Source: an uncultured Lacibacter sp.
GTDB taxonomy: Bacteria; Bacteroidota; Bacteroidia; Chitinophagales; Chitinophagaceae
Assembly (NCBI RefSeq): GCF_946479605.1
Contig: NZ_CAMLGT010000003.1
Span: forward strand, 1-52,349
Direction of reading: 5' to 3'
DNA length: 52,349 nt
Under the pieces are notes generated by a model. That model made no database searches, had not been told where the DNA came from, and saw only the letters and a list, made by a program, of their open reading frames with translations. Positions 1 through 8,200 of the stretch are shown here, piece after piece; within the stretch, counting starts at the first letter, position 1; every line of letters starts with the position of its first letter. A program made the translations under genes and the position numbers.

Positions 1-212
1 ACACCACTTTTTCCTATACGGCGGATGCTGAGTGCAACCTGGTTTTGCTGTTCTTTTTGCAGATACTTCAACACTTCCCAATGGCGTGGAGTGAGATCGA
101 TATTAGCTTCTGTTGCTAATTCTTTTCCAACATTCTCATCCCATTGGCTGAAATCTGTTAAATAACCTTCTTCGTTTACAGTAATTGTTTTACCTGCTAA
201 TGTCCTTTCCAT
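1..212 (-). CDS. DsrC/TusE-family sulfur carrier protein, 3'-truncated by window edge
   Basis: The N-terminal 70 residues are present. They begin MERTLAGKTI, followed by NEEGYL, a Trp-containing segment, the LTPRHWEV block and IRRIGKSG, which match the DsrC/TusE/DsvC fold. In this family a flexible C-terminal arm carries the sulfur-binding cysteine or cysteines; that arm lies beyond base 1, so a one-cysteine TusE type cannot be told from a two-cysteine DsrC type. Only 25 nt separate it from the sulfide:quinone reductase gene upstream on the same strand, so the two are probably cotranscribed. That context favours a role as a persulfide carrier in sulfide oxidation over tRNA thiolation, but this is inference. 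Confidence 0.85.
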   Translation of the reverse strand, partial: MERTLAGKTITVNEEGYLTDFSQWDENVGKELATEANIDLTPRHWEVLKYLQKEQQNQVALSIRRIGKSG

Positions 213-237
213 AACATGTATTTAATTAGTGAATGAT

Positions 238-1473
238 TTAGTTATAATGTTTTCCGCTTTCGCTCATGGTTGCTGATACGAACGGAATATGTGTTCCTTT
301 GAGTAATACATTCCAATAGATCCAGCGAAAAGCAAGTTTACCCATATGGTTCATGCGGCTTTCTTTCAACAAACGCAACGGGCCAATTCCTGCAAAGGGG
401 AATGTTCCTTCCACCGGTTCGTGGGTGTAGTTAAAATCAATGAGCAATGCTTTGCCACCGCCTGTTTCAATAAAGCAATTCGCATGTCCGTCAAATTCTT
501 CTTTCAATGGTTCGCCTTTTACATAGCGGAGAATATTTTCTGTAAGAATTTCTGCTTCAAAGTGTGCAACCGATCCTGCTTTTGATGCAGGGATATTACT
601 TGCATCGCCAATTACAAATACATTTCCGTAGTCTTTCGATTGCAGTGTTGCTTTATGAGTGGGTACATAATTCAGATCATCGCCCATACCTGAACGTTCC
701 ATCAATGCATCGCCTTTATTAGTAGGAACTGTTACCAGTATATCAAACGGAATTTCCCTGCCGCCATAATCAACAATGGTTTTGTTTTCGTTATCTACAT
801 GCTCAATGGCAAAATCACTTTCAATTCTAATTCCTTTTTCATGCAGTAAATGTTCCAGCGCTTCGGTTGCTTTGGGTTTTGTAAAAGCCCCGCTTAATGG
901 CGTTACATAAGTGATCTCAACTTTGTCACGCATGTGTTTATGCTTAAAGAAAGAGTCAGCCAGGAAAGCAAATTCCAACGGAGCTACAGGACATTTGATT
1001 GGCATTTCAGTGATATGCACCACCAGTTTACCACCTTCCCAATCTCTTAATTTATTGCGCAATGCCAATGCACCTTCAAAGGTGTAGAAATCGAAGACTG
1101 ATCTCTGCCATTCTTCACCTTGCATGCCTTCTGTTTCTTCGGGTGCAATTTTTGCACCGGTGGCAACAATGAGAATATCATAACTCAGTTTTGTACCATC
1201 TTTCAATTGAATTTTATTTTCGGTTGGAACAATGCGTTCAATTTTACGTTTCAGCAGCGTTACATCTTTCGGAATAAACTCTTCAATTGTTTTTACAATA
1301 TCTTCAGGCGTGTAAAGATCAAAAGGGAGAAAGAGATAACCGGGTTGGTAATGATGTTCTTCCTTTTCATCTATGATCGTAATATTCCAATCAGGTTGTT
1401 TTAATTCATGATGCAGATGGTTGGCCATCATGGTTCCTGCAGTGCCGGCTCCGAGTATAACAAGATGTTTCAT
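238..1473 (-). CDS. Sulfide:quinone oxidoreductase-like FAD protein
   Basis: A 411-residue flavoprotein starting MKHLVILGAGTAG, a Rossmann dinucleotide fold. The second FAD motif is VFVIGDASNIPASKAG, which in SQRs sits next to the redox cysteine region. I see only two cysteines: C161 (in KCPVAP) and C333 (in NCFIETGG). They match the two catalytic cysteines that form the trisulfide bridge in sulfide:quinone reductases. The third cysteine found in some SQR types is absent. The C-terminus has amphipathic, aromatic stretches suited to membrane association. Known SQRs pass electrons from sulfide to quinone and release sulfane sulfur. ATG at 1473 is chosen because the dinucleotide fold begins there; the reading frame is open 66 nt further upstream without any domain. 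Its neighbours (DsrC-like carrier, CoA-disulfide reductase-rhodanese) fit sulfide metabolism. Confidence 0.82.
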   Translation of the reverse strand: MKHLVILGAGTAGTMMANHLHHELKQPDWNITIIDEKEEHHYQPGYLFLPFDLYTPEDIVKTIEEFIPKDVTLLKRKIERIVPTENKIQLKDGTKLSYDILIVATGAKIAPEETEGMQGEEWQRSVFDFYTFEGALALRNKLRDWEGGKLVVHITEMPIKCPVAPLEFAFLADSFFKHKHMRDKVEITYVTPLSGAFTKPKATEALEHLLHEKGIRIESDFAIEHVDNENKTIVDYGGREIPFDILVTVPTNKGDALMERSGMGDDLNYVPTHKATLQSKDYGNVFVIGDASNIPASKAGSVAHFEAEILTENILRYVKGEPLKEEFDGHANCFIETGGGKALLIDFNYTHEPVEGTFPFAGIGPLRLLKESRMNHMGKLAFRWIYWNVLLKGTHIPFVSATMSESGKHYN

Positions 1474-1593
1474 GCGCTTATTTTTTACAGCATAAAAGTC
1501 TTTCAACAAGTACTCAATTTTGATGACTTGCATGCGCATGTAAAATGATACTTGTCAAGAAAAAGCAACGATTTGTTTTAATTGTGTTCGTTG

Positions 1594-1609
1594 TGTGATT
1601 TTTGTCACA
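1594..1609. promoter_or_regulatory. Crp/Fnr-type site 1
   Basis: A perfect TGTGA-N6-TCACA dyad, the classical Crp consensus half-sites, midway between the divergent sulfide genes. Its centre (1601.5) is about 132 bp upstream of the predicted start of transcription of the rightward gene and about 128 bp from the leftward start codon. Confidence 0.7.
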
Positions 1610-1636
1610 GTAAAAAGTGCTAAAACCCTTTCACTG

Positions 1637-1652
1637 TGTGACTTATAGCACA
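1637..1652. promoter_or_regulatory. Crp/Fnr-type site 2
   Basis: TGTGA-N6-GCACA, one mismatch from the full dyad. Its centre (1644.5) is 43 bp from site 1, so both lie on nearly the same DNA face. Confidence 0.6.
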
Positions 1653-1682
1653 AACCACAAGCTTTCCAATAACAGTGTTTTT

Positions 1683-1698
1683 CATGATCGTAATCACA
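1683..1698. promoter_or_regulatory. Crp/Fnr-type site 3, promoter-proximal
   Basis: CATGA-N6-TCACA. The core also reads TGAT-N4-ATCA, which is Fnr-like. Its centre (1690.5) is 46 bp from site 2 and lies about 43 bp before the predicted start of transcription, the class II activator position. It occupies the place of a missing -33 element. Confidence 0.55.
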
Positions 1699-1719
1699 AA
1701 CTGCAGATGCCGCTTCTTC

Positions 1720-1727
1720 TACTTTTG
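1720..1727 (+). promoter_or_regulatory. Promoter -7 box of the CoA-disulfide reductase gene
   Basis: TACTTTTG matches the Bacteroidota TAnnTTTG box and lies 22 nt before the ATG at 1750. There is no recognisable TTG -33 element; site 3 of the Crp/Fnr series sits there instead, so the promoter is probably activator-dependent. Confidence 0.6.
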
Positions 1728-1749
1728 AACCGATTAAAAATTCAAAAAC

Positions 1750-3441
1750 ATGAAGTACATTATTGTTGGAGCAGTTGCCGGCGGTGCCAGTACCGCAGCC
1801 AGATTAAGAAGAATGGATGAACATGCTGAGATCATCATTTTTGAAAAAGGAGAATATATCTCGTATGCAAACTGCGGATTGCCTTACTATATCGGCAATG
1901 TGATCAGAAACAGGAATAAACTGTTTGTGCAAACTGCAACATCTTTTCAGCAGCGGTTTAATATTGATGTGCGCATTTCTACCGAAGTTACAGCCATTGA
2001 TACCGCAGCAAAAACCATTACTGCCCGCAAGCTTGCCACAGGTGAGGTATATAAAGAAACGTACGACAAACTTGTTCTGTCTACAGGAGCAGAACCAGTT
2101 CTTCCTCCTTTACCCGGCATTGACAGTGAAGGTATTTTTACGTTACGTAATGTACACGATACCGATTTCATTAAAATATACATACAGGGAAAGAATGTGA
2201 GGAATGCAGTTATTGTTGGCGCAGGTTTCATTGGTCTTGAAATGGCTGAAAACTTTCACGGTCTTGATGTTGATGTAACTGTTGTTGAAATGGCAAACCA
2301 GGTTATGCCCCCCGTTGATTACCCTGTTGCAGCCATAGCCCAACAACACCTGCGGTCAAAAGGCGTACAACTCCGGTTAAATACTACAGTTACAGGTTTT
2401 GTTCAAAAAGGCGGACATATTGACGTTGTATTGAACAATGGCGAAGTACTTCATACAGATATTGTGTTATTGTCAATTGGTGTAAGGCCCGATACAAAAC
2501 TGGCTGCTAAAGCAGGATTACAGCTGGGCAAAGCAAAAGGCATTCGTGTAAATGAATATTTACAAACATCCGATCCTTCCGTGTATGCAGTAGGTGATGC
2601 GATTGAATTTGAAAATCCTGTTACACATCAATTGATGAGTACTTACCTGGCAGGACCTGCCAATAAGCAAGGTCGTATTTGTGCAGACAATATTGTGCTG
2701 GGCAATGTTCGTTCATATAAAGGTTCTATTAACACAGCTATTGTAAAACTGTTTGATATAACAGTTGCTACTGCCGGTGTATCATCAAAACACTTAACTG
2801 CTTCGGGAATTGACCATCGTGTTTCCACAACACATAACGGATCACATGCAGGCTATTATCCAGGCGCTAAGCAAATGACCATTCAGCTGGCATTTGCACC
2901 AAATGATGGTAAATTATTAGGAGCTCAAATTGTCGGTTATGATGGTGTTGATAAACGGATTGATGTATTGGCATCATACATTCAACAGGGAAAAACCATT
3001 TACGATCTGATAGAGTTTGAACATGCGTATGCACCACCATATTCATCTGCAAAAGATCCGGTGAACATGGCCGGTTTTGCTGCTGAAAATATTTTACTTG
3101 ATCGTTTGCGGGTGTTTTATTGGCATCAATTAAAAACAATTCAGCCGGAAGACCTGTTGATTGATGTTCGCCGGAAAGATGAATATGAAAAAGGTAACAT
3201 TCCCGGAGCCATTAACATGCCTGTTGATGAGTTGCGTTACCGGCTTGATGAAATTCCCAGAAACAAGCGTATTTACATTTACTGCGAAGCAGGCCTTAGA
3301 GGCTACCTTGCACAACGCATACTAAGACAAAACGGCTATAATGAGGTTGTAAATCTTTCCGGTGGTTATTACCTCTGGAATATTTGTACTGCTGAGCTGC
3401 AGTTAGCAAAAAAACAGGAAGCTTTAATGTTGAGTAATTAA
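1750..3441 (+). CDS. CoA-disulfide reductase / persulfide reductase with C-terminal rhodanese domain
   Basis: 563 residues. An N-terminal FAD/NAD(P)H pyridine nucleotide-disulfide oxidoreductase (about 1-445) has GAVAGGASTAARLRR and the single catalytic cysteine C42 in YANCGLPYY, typical of CoA-disulfide reductases. A second nucleotide fold begins near residue 153 (AVIVGAGFIGLEMAE). A dimerisation domain follows, then a rhodanese domain (about 470-560) with active-site C512 in the loop CEAGLRG. Enzymes of this layout (CoADR-RHD, NADH-persulfide/polysulfide reductases) reduce CoA-persulfide or polysulfide, and the rhodanese can load or accept sulfane sulfur. It is divergent from the SQR-DsrC pair with a shared Crp/Fnr-site region, which supports coordinated sulfane-sulfur handling in the cytoplasm. 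It may also cut CoA disulfide. Confidence 0.88.
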   Translation: MKYIIVGAVAGGASTAARLRRMDEHAEIIIFEKGEYISYANCGLPYYIGNVIRNRNKLFVQTATSFQQRFNIDVRISTEVTAIDTAAKTITARKLATGEVYKETYDKLVLSTGAEPVLPPLPGIDSEGIFTLRNVHDTDFIKIYIQGKNVRNAVIVGAGFIGLEMAENFHGLDVDVTVVEMANQVMPPVDYPVAAIAQQHLRSKGVQLRLNTTVTGFVQKGGHIDVVLNNGEVLHTDIVLLSIGVRPDTKLAAKAGLQLGKAKGIRVNEYLQTSDPSVYAVGDAIEFENPVTHQLMSTYLAGPANKQGRICADNIVLGNVRSYKGSINTAIVKLFDITVATAGVSSKHLTASGIDHRVSTTHNGSHAGYYPGAKQMTIQLAFAPNDGKLLGAQIVGYDGVDKRIDVLASYIQQGKTIYDLIEFEHAYAPPYSSAKDPVNMAGFAAENILLDRLRVFYWHQLKTIQPEDLLIDVRRKDEYEKGNIPGAINMPVDELRYRLDEIPRNKRIYIYCEAGLRGYLAQRILRQNGYNEVVNLSGGYYLWNICTAELQLAKKQEALMLSN

Positions 3442-3464
3442 GAAAAGGGAATCTGTCCCGCTCT

Positions 3465-3472
3465 TACCTTTG
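3465..3472 (+). promoter_or_regulatory. Promoter -7 box of ctaA
   Basis: TACCTTTG, a full TAnnTTTG match, only 8 nt before the ATG at 3481. It implies a leader of a few nucleotides at most. Confidence 0.55.
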
Positions 3473-3480
3473 CACTCGTT

Positions 3481-4545
3481 ATGACGCAAACTTCTTCTCC
3501 CCAAAAAGCTGTTGCCAACTGGCTGCTGTTTGGTGTGCTTATGCTTATTGTTCAGATATTATTGGGCGGCATTACCCGTTTAACGGGAAGCGGTTTAAGT
3601 ATAACTGAGTGGGATGTGGTAACAGGTACTTTACCGCCACTTAACGAAACCAGGTGGATGGAAGAGTTTGCCAAATACAAAGGCACGCCGCAATATCAAT
3701 TACTCAATACCGATTTTACACTCAGCGATTTTAAATTCATTTTCTTCTGGGAATGGTTTCACCGCCTATGGGCCCGTTTAATGGGGATGGTATTTGCTGT
3801 TGGATTTATTTACTTTTTAGTACGTCGGTATTTTAAGCAGGAAATGATCAAACCTTTATTGATCTTGTTTTTGCTTGGTGCATTACAAGGTGCTGTTGGC
3901 TGGATCATGGTGGCAAGCGGCTTGGTAGGAGATGCTGTATATGTAAAACCTACAAGATTGGCGTTGCATTTTATTCTTGCAATGGGCTTGTTGTGTTACA
4001 CTTTCTGGTTTGCCTTACAGCTGAAAGTAAAAAAAGAAGAAATAACAGCCAATAGTTCTGCGCACCGGTTTACTTTATGGATAGTTGTATTACTGCTTGT
4101 ACAACTTGTATTCGGAGCATTAATGGCTGGGCATAAAGCAGCTACTGCAGCACCTACATGGCCGTTGATCAATACAGAATGGGTTCCTGCTGCATTATTT
4201 AAAGATTCGCCGTGGCTCATTAATTTTATTGAGAATAAGATTACCATCCATTTTATACATCGTGGGCTGGCATATCTGCTCAGCATCATGATTGTTGTTT
4301 GGTATTACCGTACAGCAAAAGTAACAGGCAGCGATCTGTTTAAAGTAACCCGTTTTCTTCCGTTGTTCCTTGTGTTGCTGCAGGTAATTTTAGGTGCAGC
4401 TTCTGTTCTTTCATCACCACAAATTATTCCCAACCACTGGGGTTTATTTGAATGGATGGCACAGCTGCATCAATTAGTGGGTATGTTTCTGTTATTGAGT
4501 TTTGTTTGGGTGTTGTTTCTTGTTCGAAAAAAACAAACAGTATAA
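3481..4545 (+). CDS. ctaA: Heme A synthase, COX15/CtaA family
   Basis: 354 residues with about eight transmembrane helices. It converts heme O to heme A for aa3-type cytochrome oxidase. Family marks include GGITRLTGSGLSITEWD near the N-terminus, the EWFHRLWAR block (heme-ligand histidine and a nearby conserved Glu), a second-half HFIHRGLAYL block and QLHQLVGM near the C-terminus. The two halves resemble each other, as expected for the duplicated four-helix bundle. It resembles the type lacking the CtaA disulfide cysteine pair. No oxidase or ctaB gene is adjacent in the window. It sits alone with its own promoter box. Confidence 0.92.
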   Translation: MTQTSSPQKAVANWLLFGVLMLIVQILLGGITRLTGSGLSITEWDVVTGTLPPLNETRWMEEFAKYKGTPQYQLLNTDFTLSDFKFIFFWEWFHRLWARLMGMVFAVGFIYFLVRRYFKQEMIKPLLILFLLGALQGAVGWIMVASGLVGDAVYVKPTRLALHFILAMGLLCYTFWFALQLKVKKEEITANSSAHRFTLWIVVLLLVQLVFGALMAGHKAATAAPTWPLINTEWVPAALFKDSPWLINFIENKITIHFIHRGLAYLLSIMIVVWYYRTAKVTGSDLFKVTRFLPLFLVLLQVILGAASVLSSPQIIPNHWGLFEWMAQLHQLVGMFLLLSFVWVLFLVRKKQTV

Positions 4546-4605
4546 CCGCTGCAACGCAAGCAGCGTTCTACCAGTAATTGTTTTCTTTTCCGTAACTTCT
4601 GCCCC

Positions 4606-6855
4606 ATGAAGAAATACCTGCTTGGCATATGGTATTCGTTCCCTGTTCAATTGATCTTTCTGCATTTCAGGAAATATCAACTGTTGCTGTTATTCTGGTT
4701 TTTGCTTGCAAGTGCAGTGAGTGGCGGATTTATGAACACATACGGAGCCAATTCACTTTTTCTTTCACCGGAGTATCTCGGTAAAGTCAATTTTTTCAGT
4801 AGTTTTTTGGTGGGTGCTGCTTTTGGTGGTTTTGTAATGAGCTGGAATATTACAACGTTTATTCTCTTCAGCAACTATTTTAAATTTTTAGCCACAACAG
4901 CACGACCATTCCTGAAATACTGTATCAACAACGCAGGCATTCCTGTTCTGTTTATCATTAATTATTTTATACAGATCGTTCGGTTTGGCAAGTACAAAGA
5001 ACTGATGAACGATAGCGAGATTCTCTTCATCATGTTTGGCTTTATTGCAGGGTTGGTGTTGTTCCTGCTGCTTTCCATGTTGTATTTCTATGGCTCAGAA
5101 AAAGCGATCATGCGTAATATGCAACCTTTACTCAGAGATCCGCAGCAATTTAAACAGCAATTTAAACCTGAGCATAAGGCAGACAATCATCAGCAAATAA
5201 TTACGGTTCATTATTTTCTTACCAGCTTCCTCACTTACCGTAAAGTGAGAAATGTAACGCATTACAGCAGGTTATTTCTTGATGTGATCTTTAAACGTCA
5301 CCACTTCTCTGCAGTACTGGCTGTCATCCTTGCATTTCTTTTGCTGGTGATCTATGGTTTGTTTCTTGATCTTCCATTTTTGCAGGCACCGGCTGCTGCC
5401 AGCATTTTTGTTTTCTTTTCCATTCTCATAGGCGCATCCGGAGCATTGGCGCATTGGCTCGATACATGGAGTATTCCTGTATCAATTATTCTGGTACTGA
5501 TATTTCAACTGCTTTTCCGGTATGAATATATTGATATACGCAACAAAGCATTTGGATTGAACTACGGGAAAAGAGAGTTGCGGCCGGTGTACACACTTTC
5601 CTCCTTGGTATCACTCTGTACGCCCGATCAAATGAAGAAAGACAGCCTCAACATGATACAGGTGCTGGAAAACTGGAAGAAAAATCAACAGGAAGAAAAG
5701 CCCTTGTTTTATGTGATCAATGTGAGTGGCGGCGGTAACCGTTCTGCTACGTTTGCTGTAAACATGCTTTGCAGGCTGGATAGTATGATGCAGGGAAAAC
5801 TCATGCAAAAAACGGCGTTGTTTTCCGGTGCATCAGGTGGTATGCTTGGCCTAACGTATTACAGAGAGCTATACCGGCAAAAACAAAATGGAAAAATATC
5901 TTCGTTCAGCAATGAAGAAATATCAGCCAACATTTCCAAGGATCTTTTGAATCCTATTTTTTCTTCTTATGTTACAAGAGACCTTGTAACACCAGCTCAG
6001 AAATTTTCGGTTGGACCTTACCGTTTCGTTAAAGACCGAGGTTATGCATTTGAAGAACAGTTTAATAATAACACGGGGAATATTTTATCGGGGAAGCTGA
6101 AAGACTACAAAGCAGATGAGTTAACTGCAAAGATCCCGTTAGGTATTTTCAGTTCAACTGTATCACAAGACGGCAGGAAGCTGATGATCTGCAGCCAGCC
6201 GATCAGTTTCCTCATGCGCCCAAGGATCGACAGCCTGAGAGGAATTACTGCTGAACCGGATGCCATTGACTATGCAGCATTCTTCAAAGATCTTGATCCT
6301 TACAATTTACGGATGCTTTCTGCACTACGCATGAATGCTACATTCCCGTATGTGTTACCGAATGTGTGGCTTCCCACAAAACCCATTGTTGATGTAATGG
6401 ATGCAGGCCTAAGAGATAATTATGGCCAGGAAATAACACTGAGATTTTTACATGTATTTGCAGACTGGATCAAAACAAATACATCGGGTGTTGTGTTCAT
6501 TCAAATACAGGATCGAAAAAAAGGAGTGTGGGAAAATGATCTTCCTGAACCGGGCATTGGCGATATACTTTACAAACCTGTAACAACTTTGCAGAACAAT
6601 TTTTACAAAGTGCAGGATTATATGCAGGAGAGTATGCTTAGTTATTCAAAAGCAGCTATACCGCTTCACCGTTTTTTATTCATGTATCAGCCGCCGGAAA
6701 ATAAAAAAGGTGCAGCACTTAGTTTTCATTTAACCACAAGGGAAAAGCATGATATTGCAGATGCGGTAATGAACGAAGGAAATGAACGTACCGTACAACA
6801 ATTGCTGTTGCTGCAACAGGCAAAACAAAAAAATCAAGGCATTAACAAAGAGTAG
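4606..6855 (+). CDS. Membrane-anchored patatin-like phospholipase
   Basis: 749 residues. Roughly the first 310 hold about seven hydrophobic helices (for example LLLLFWFLLASAVSGGF, ILFIMFGFIAGLVLFLLL and FSAVLAVILAFLLLVIYG). The remainder is a patatin hydrolase. The oxyanion motif is SGGGNR, the nucleophile elbow GASGG carries the catalytic serine, and the dyad aspartate is in VMDAGLRDN. Patatins hydrolyse acyl esters of lipids. Fusion to a polytopic membrane region suggests action on membrane lipids from the cytoplasmic face; substrate unknown. The last 22 nt overlap the convergent lipid kinase gene. An imperfect TAACTTCT sequence precedes the ATG, so its promoter is less clear than its neighbours'. 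Confidence 0.82.
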   Translation: MKKYLLGIWYSFPVQLIFLHFRKYQLLLLFWFLLASAVSGGFMNTYGANSLFLSPEYLGKVNFFSSFLVGAAFGGFVMSWNITTFILFSNYFKFLATTARPFLKYCINNAGIPVLFIINYFIQIVRFGKYKELMNDSEILFIMFGFIAGLVLFLLLSMLYFYGSEKAIMRNMQPLLRDPQQFKQQFKPEHKADNHQQIITVHYFLTSFLTYRKVRNVTHYSRLFLDVIFKRHHFSAVLAVILAFLLLVIYGLFLDLPFLQAPAAASIFVFFSILIGASGALAHWLDTWSIPVSIILVLIFQLLFRYEYIDIRNKAFGLNYGKRELRPVYTLSSLVSLCTPDQMKKDSLNMIQVLENWKKNQQEEKPLFYVINVSGGGNRSATFAVNMLCRLDSMMQGKLMQKTALFSGASGGMLGLTYYRELYRQKQNGKISSFSNEEISANISKDLLNPIFSSYVTRDLVTPAQKFSVGPYRFVKDRGYAFEEQFNNNTGNILSGKLKDYKADELTAKIPLGIFSSTVSQDGRKLMICSQPISFLMRPRIDSLRGITAEPDAIDYAAFFKDLDPYNLRMLSALRMNATFPYVLPNVWLPTKPIVDVMDAGLRDNYGQEITLRFLHVFADWIKTNTSGVVFIQIQDRKKGVWENDLPEPGIGDILYKPVTTLQNNFYKVQDYMQESMLSYSKAAIPLHRFLFMYQPPENKKGAALSFHLTTREKHDIADAVMNEGNERTVQQLLLLQQAKQKNQGINKE

Positions 6856-7724
6856 GCTGCCGGAAGCACTTTAATATGAAAAGAAGCAGCTGTTGTTTTA
6901 CCATCGCCATCAATATGAAAAGGAGCATGATCAGTATTGCTGATCACTAATTCGTCTGTTTGAAAATAGGTAATGCCATGTCGTTTTCTGAAATCTGCTG
7001 TAAAGGTTCCAAACCTGATATGCCAGAGAATACGGATAAGAACAAACACAATATTTGCTTTTTCAACGGCTACAATATCCAGCTTGCCATCCTGTAAACT
7101 TGCTTGTGGTGCAATGGTGAATTGATTGCCAAACTGGTTGCTGTTGGCAATGCTGATGAAGAAAGCGTTCAGTTGAATATCTGTTTCGTTTGATTTGATG
7201 GCAAATCTGTATGTTCTCATCCGAAAGAGGTTCTTTAGCGTGAGTTGAATATACTTGCCGAATCCTCTTTTCTGCTGCCTGTCGAAATCATGCGCCACCT
7301 GTGCATCAAACCCAATGCCGCTGAGCATACAGGAAAAATGTTCATTAATAAGAAATGCATCAACGGGTTGCGGCTTTCCGTTTAACACCACATCCATTGC
7401 CTTATTAAAATCAGTTGGAATACCCGCAGCAAGTGCCAGGCCATTGCCCGATCCACGAGGAATAATACCAATGTTCACCGGCATATTCCTGATGGCTGCA
7501 GTAATGGTGCTTACTGTACCATCGCCTCCAGCAATTACAACATCGGTAATTTGTTCATCAGTTATCTTTTCTTTTAACCAGGAGTAGTCTGCATCTGCAC
7601 GGCTATGTTCAATACAAAAATCAACACCGGCCTTATTGCAGCAATCTGTTATGAGTTGATGCAGACTTATTCCTTTTTGAACGCCTGAACGAGGGTTGAA
7701 TAGAAAAATAAAACGACGATGCAT
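6834..7724 (-). CDS. Diacylglycerol/sphingosine kinase-like lipid kinase (YegS/DagK family)
   Basis: 296 residues. N-terminal kinase catalytic fold with FLFNPRSG, the nucleotide-binding GGDGTVSTI loop and PRGSGNGLA, followed by the beta-sandwich domain with DGKLDIV and a C-terminal HIDGD. The family phosphorylates diacylglycerol or related lipids with ATP. A perfect TAGTTTTG box at 7731-7738 lies directly upstream of the ATG at 7724; the frame stays open to a TTG inside that box, so 7724 is the start. Its 3' end overlaps the patatin gene by 22 nt in convergent orientation, so the two mRNAs are complementary at their ends. Both act on lipids by family, but they are not an operon. Confidence 0.85.
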   Translation of the reverse strand: MHRRFIFLFNPRSGVQKGISLHQLITDCCNKAGVDFCIEHSRADADYSWLKEKITDEQITDVVIAGGDGTVSTITAAIRNMPVNIGIIPRGSGNGLALAAGIPTDFNKAMDVVLNGKPQPVDAFLINEHFSCMLSGIGFDAQVAHDFDRQQKRGFGKYIQLTLKNLFRMRTYRFAIKSNETDIQLNAFFISIANSNQFGNQFTIAPQASLQDGKLDIVAVEKANIVFVLIRILWHIRFGTFTADFRKRHGITYFQTDELVISNTDHAPFHIDGDGKTTAASFHIKVLPAAYSLLMP

Positions 7725-7730
7725 AGCACA

Positions 7731-7738
7731 CAAAACTA
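7731..7738 (-). promoter_or_regulatory. Promoter -7 box of the lipid kinase gene
   Basis: On the minus strand this reads TAGTTTTG, a full TAnnTTTG match ending 6 nt before the ATG at 7724. It decides the start codon and implies an almost leaderless mRNA. Confidence 0.55.
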
Positions 7739-7768
7739 CAGTGATAAGATGAATTCAATCAAAAAGCT

Positions 7769-8200
7769 TTATCTGCGTGTGTACAGCACATCTCTGTTAT
7801 AAATCCATACAGCATCCTGCAAATAATTCGTTGCCCGGCGTCTGAAGAATGAACCGATGAGGTTGATGGTATTACCGCTGATAACAATAGCATAGCCCGG
7901 GCCACGGTTTTTTTGTGATACAAGTATTCCTGTTATAACAGCTGCACTTCCAAATATGGGCAATATGTTTGCTGTTCGTTTGTTCTTAAGGTATTTATTA
8001 AAATTAACTGTTGCTTCTGGAGAGATCAGCATCAGGTTTTTTACCGTTTGTGTTTCAAGTTGCATCCCGTTCATACTTATCCTGCTATTCAGTCGAATTG
8101 TTTTTTGATTGTATTGCATGCGTAATGAATCAATATTAACAACTTGTGCATGAGCTAAGATCACTGTTAAAAGAAGTATGCCAAGTAAGAAATATTTCAT
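7769..8200 (-). CDS. Secreted or inner-membrane protein of unknown function
   Basis: 143 residues, not recognised. A cleavable signal peptide is evident (MKYFLLGILLLTVILAHAQ, cut after AHA). The mature part has two hydrophobic stretches, around ILPIFGSAAVITGILV and GYAIVISGNTINLIG, and ends in a basic tail. Its ATG overlaps the stop codon of the upstream membrane protein gene in an ATGA arrangement, so translation of the two is probably coupled. That suggests a functional link with the 655-residue membrane protein. No catalytic motif is visible. Confidence 0.7.
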   Translation of the reverse strand: MKYFLLGILLLTVILAHAQVVNIDSLRMQYNQKTIRLNSRISMNGMQLETQTVKNLMLISPEATVNFNKYLKNKRTANILPIFGSAAVITGILVSQKNRGPGYAIVISGNTINLIGSFFRRRATNYLQDAVWIYNRDVLYTRR

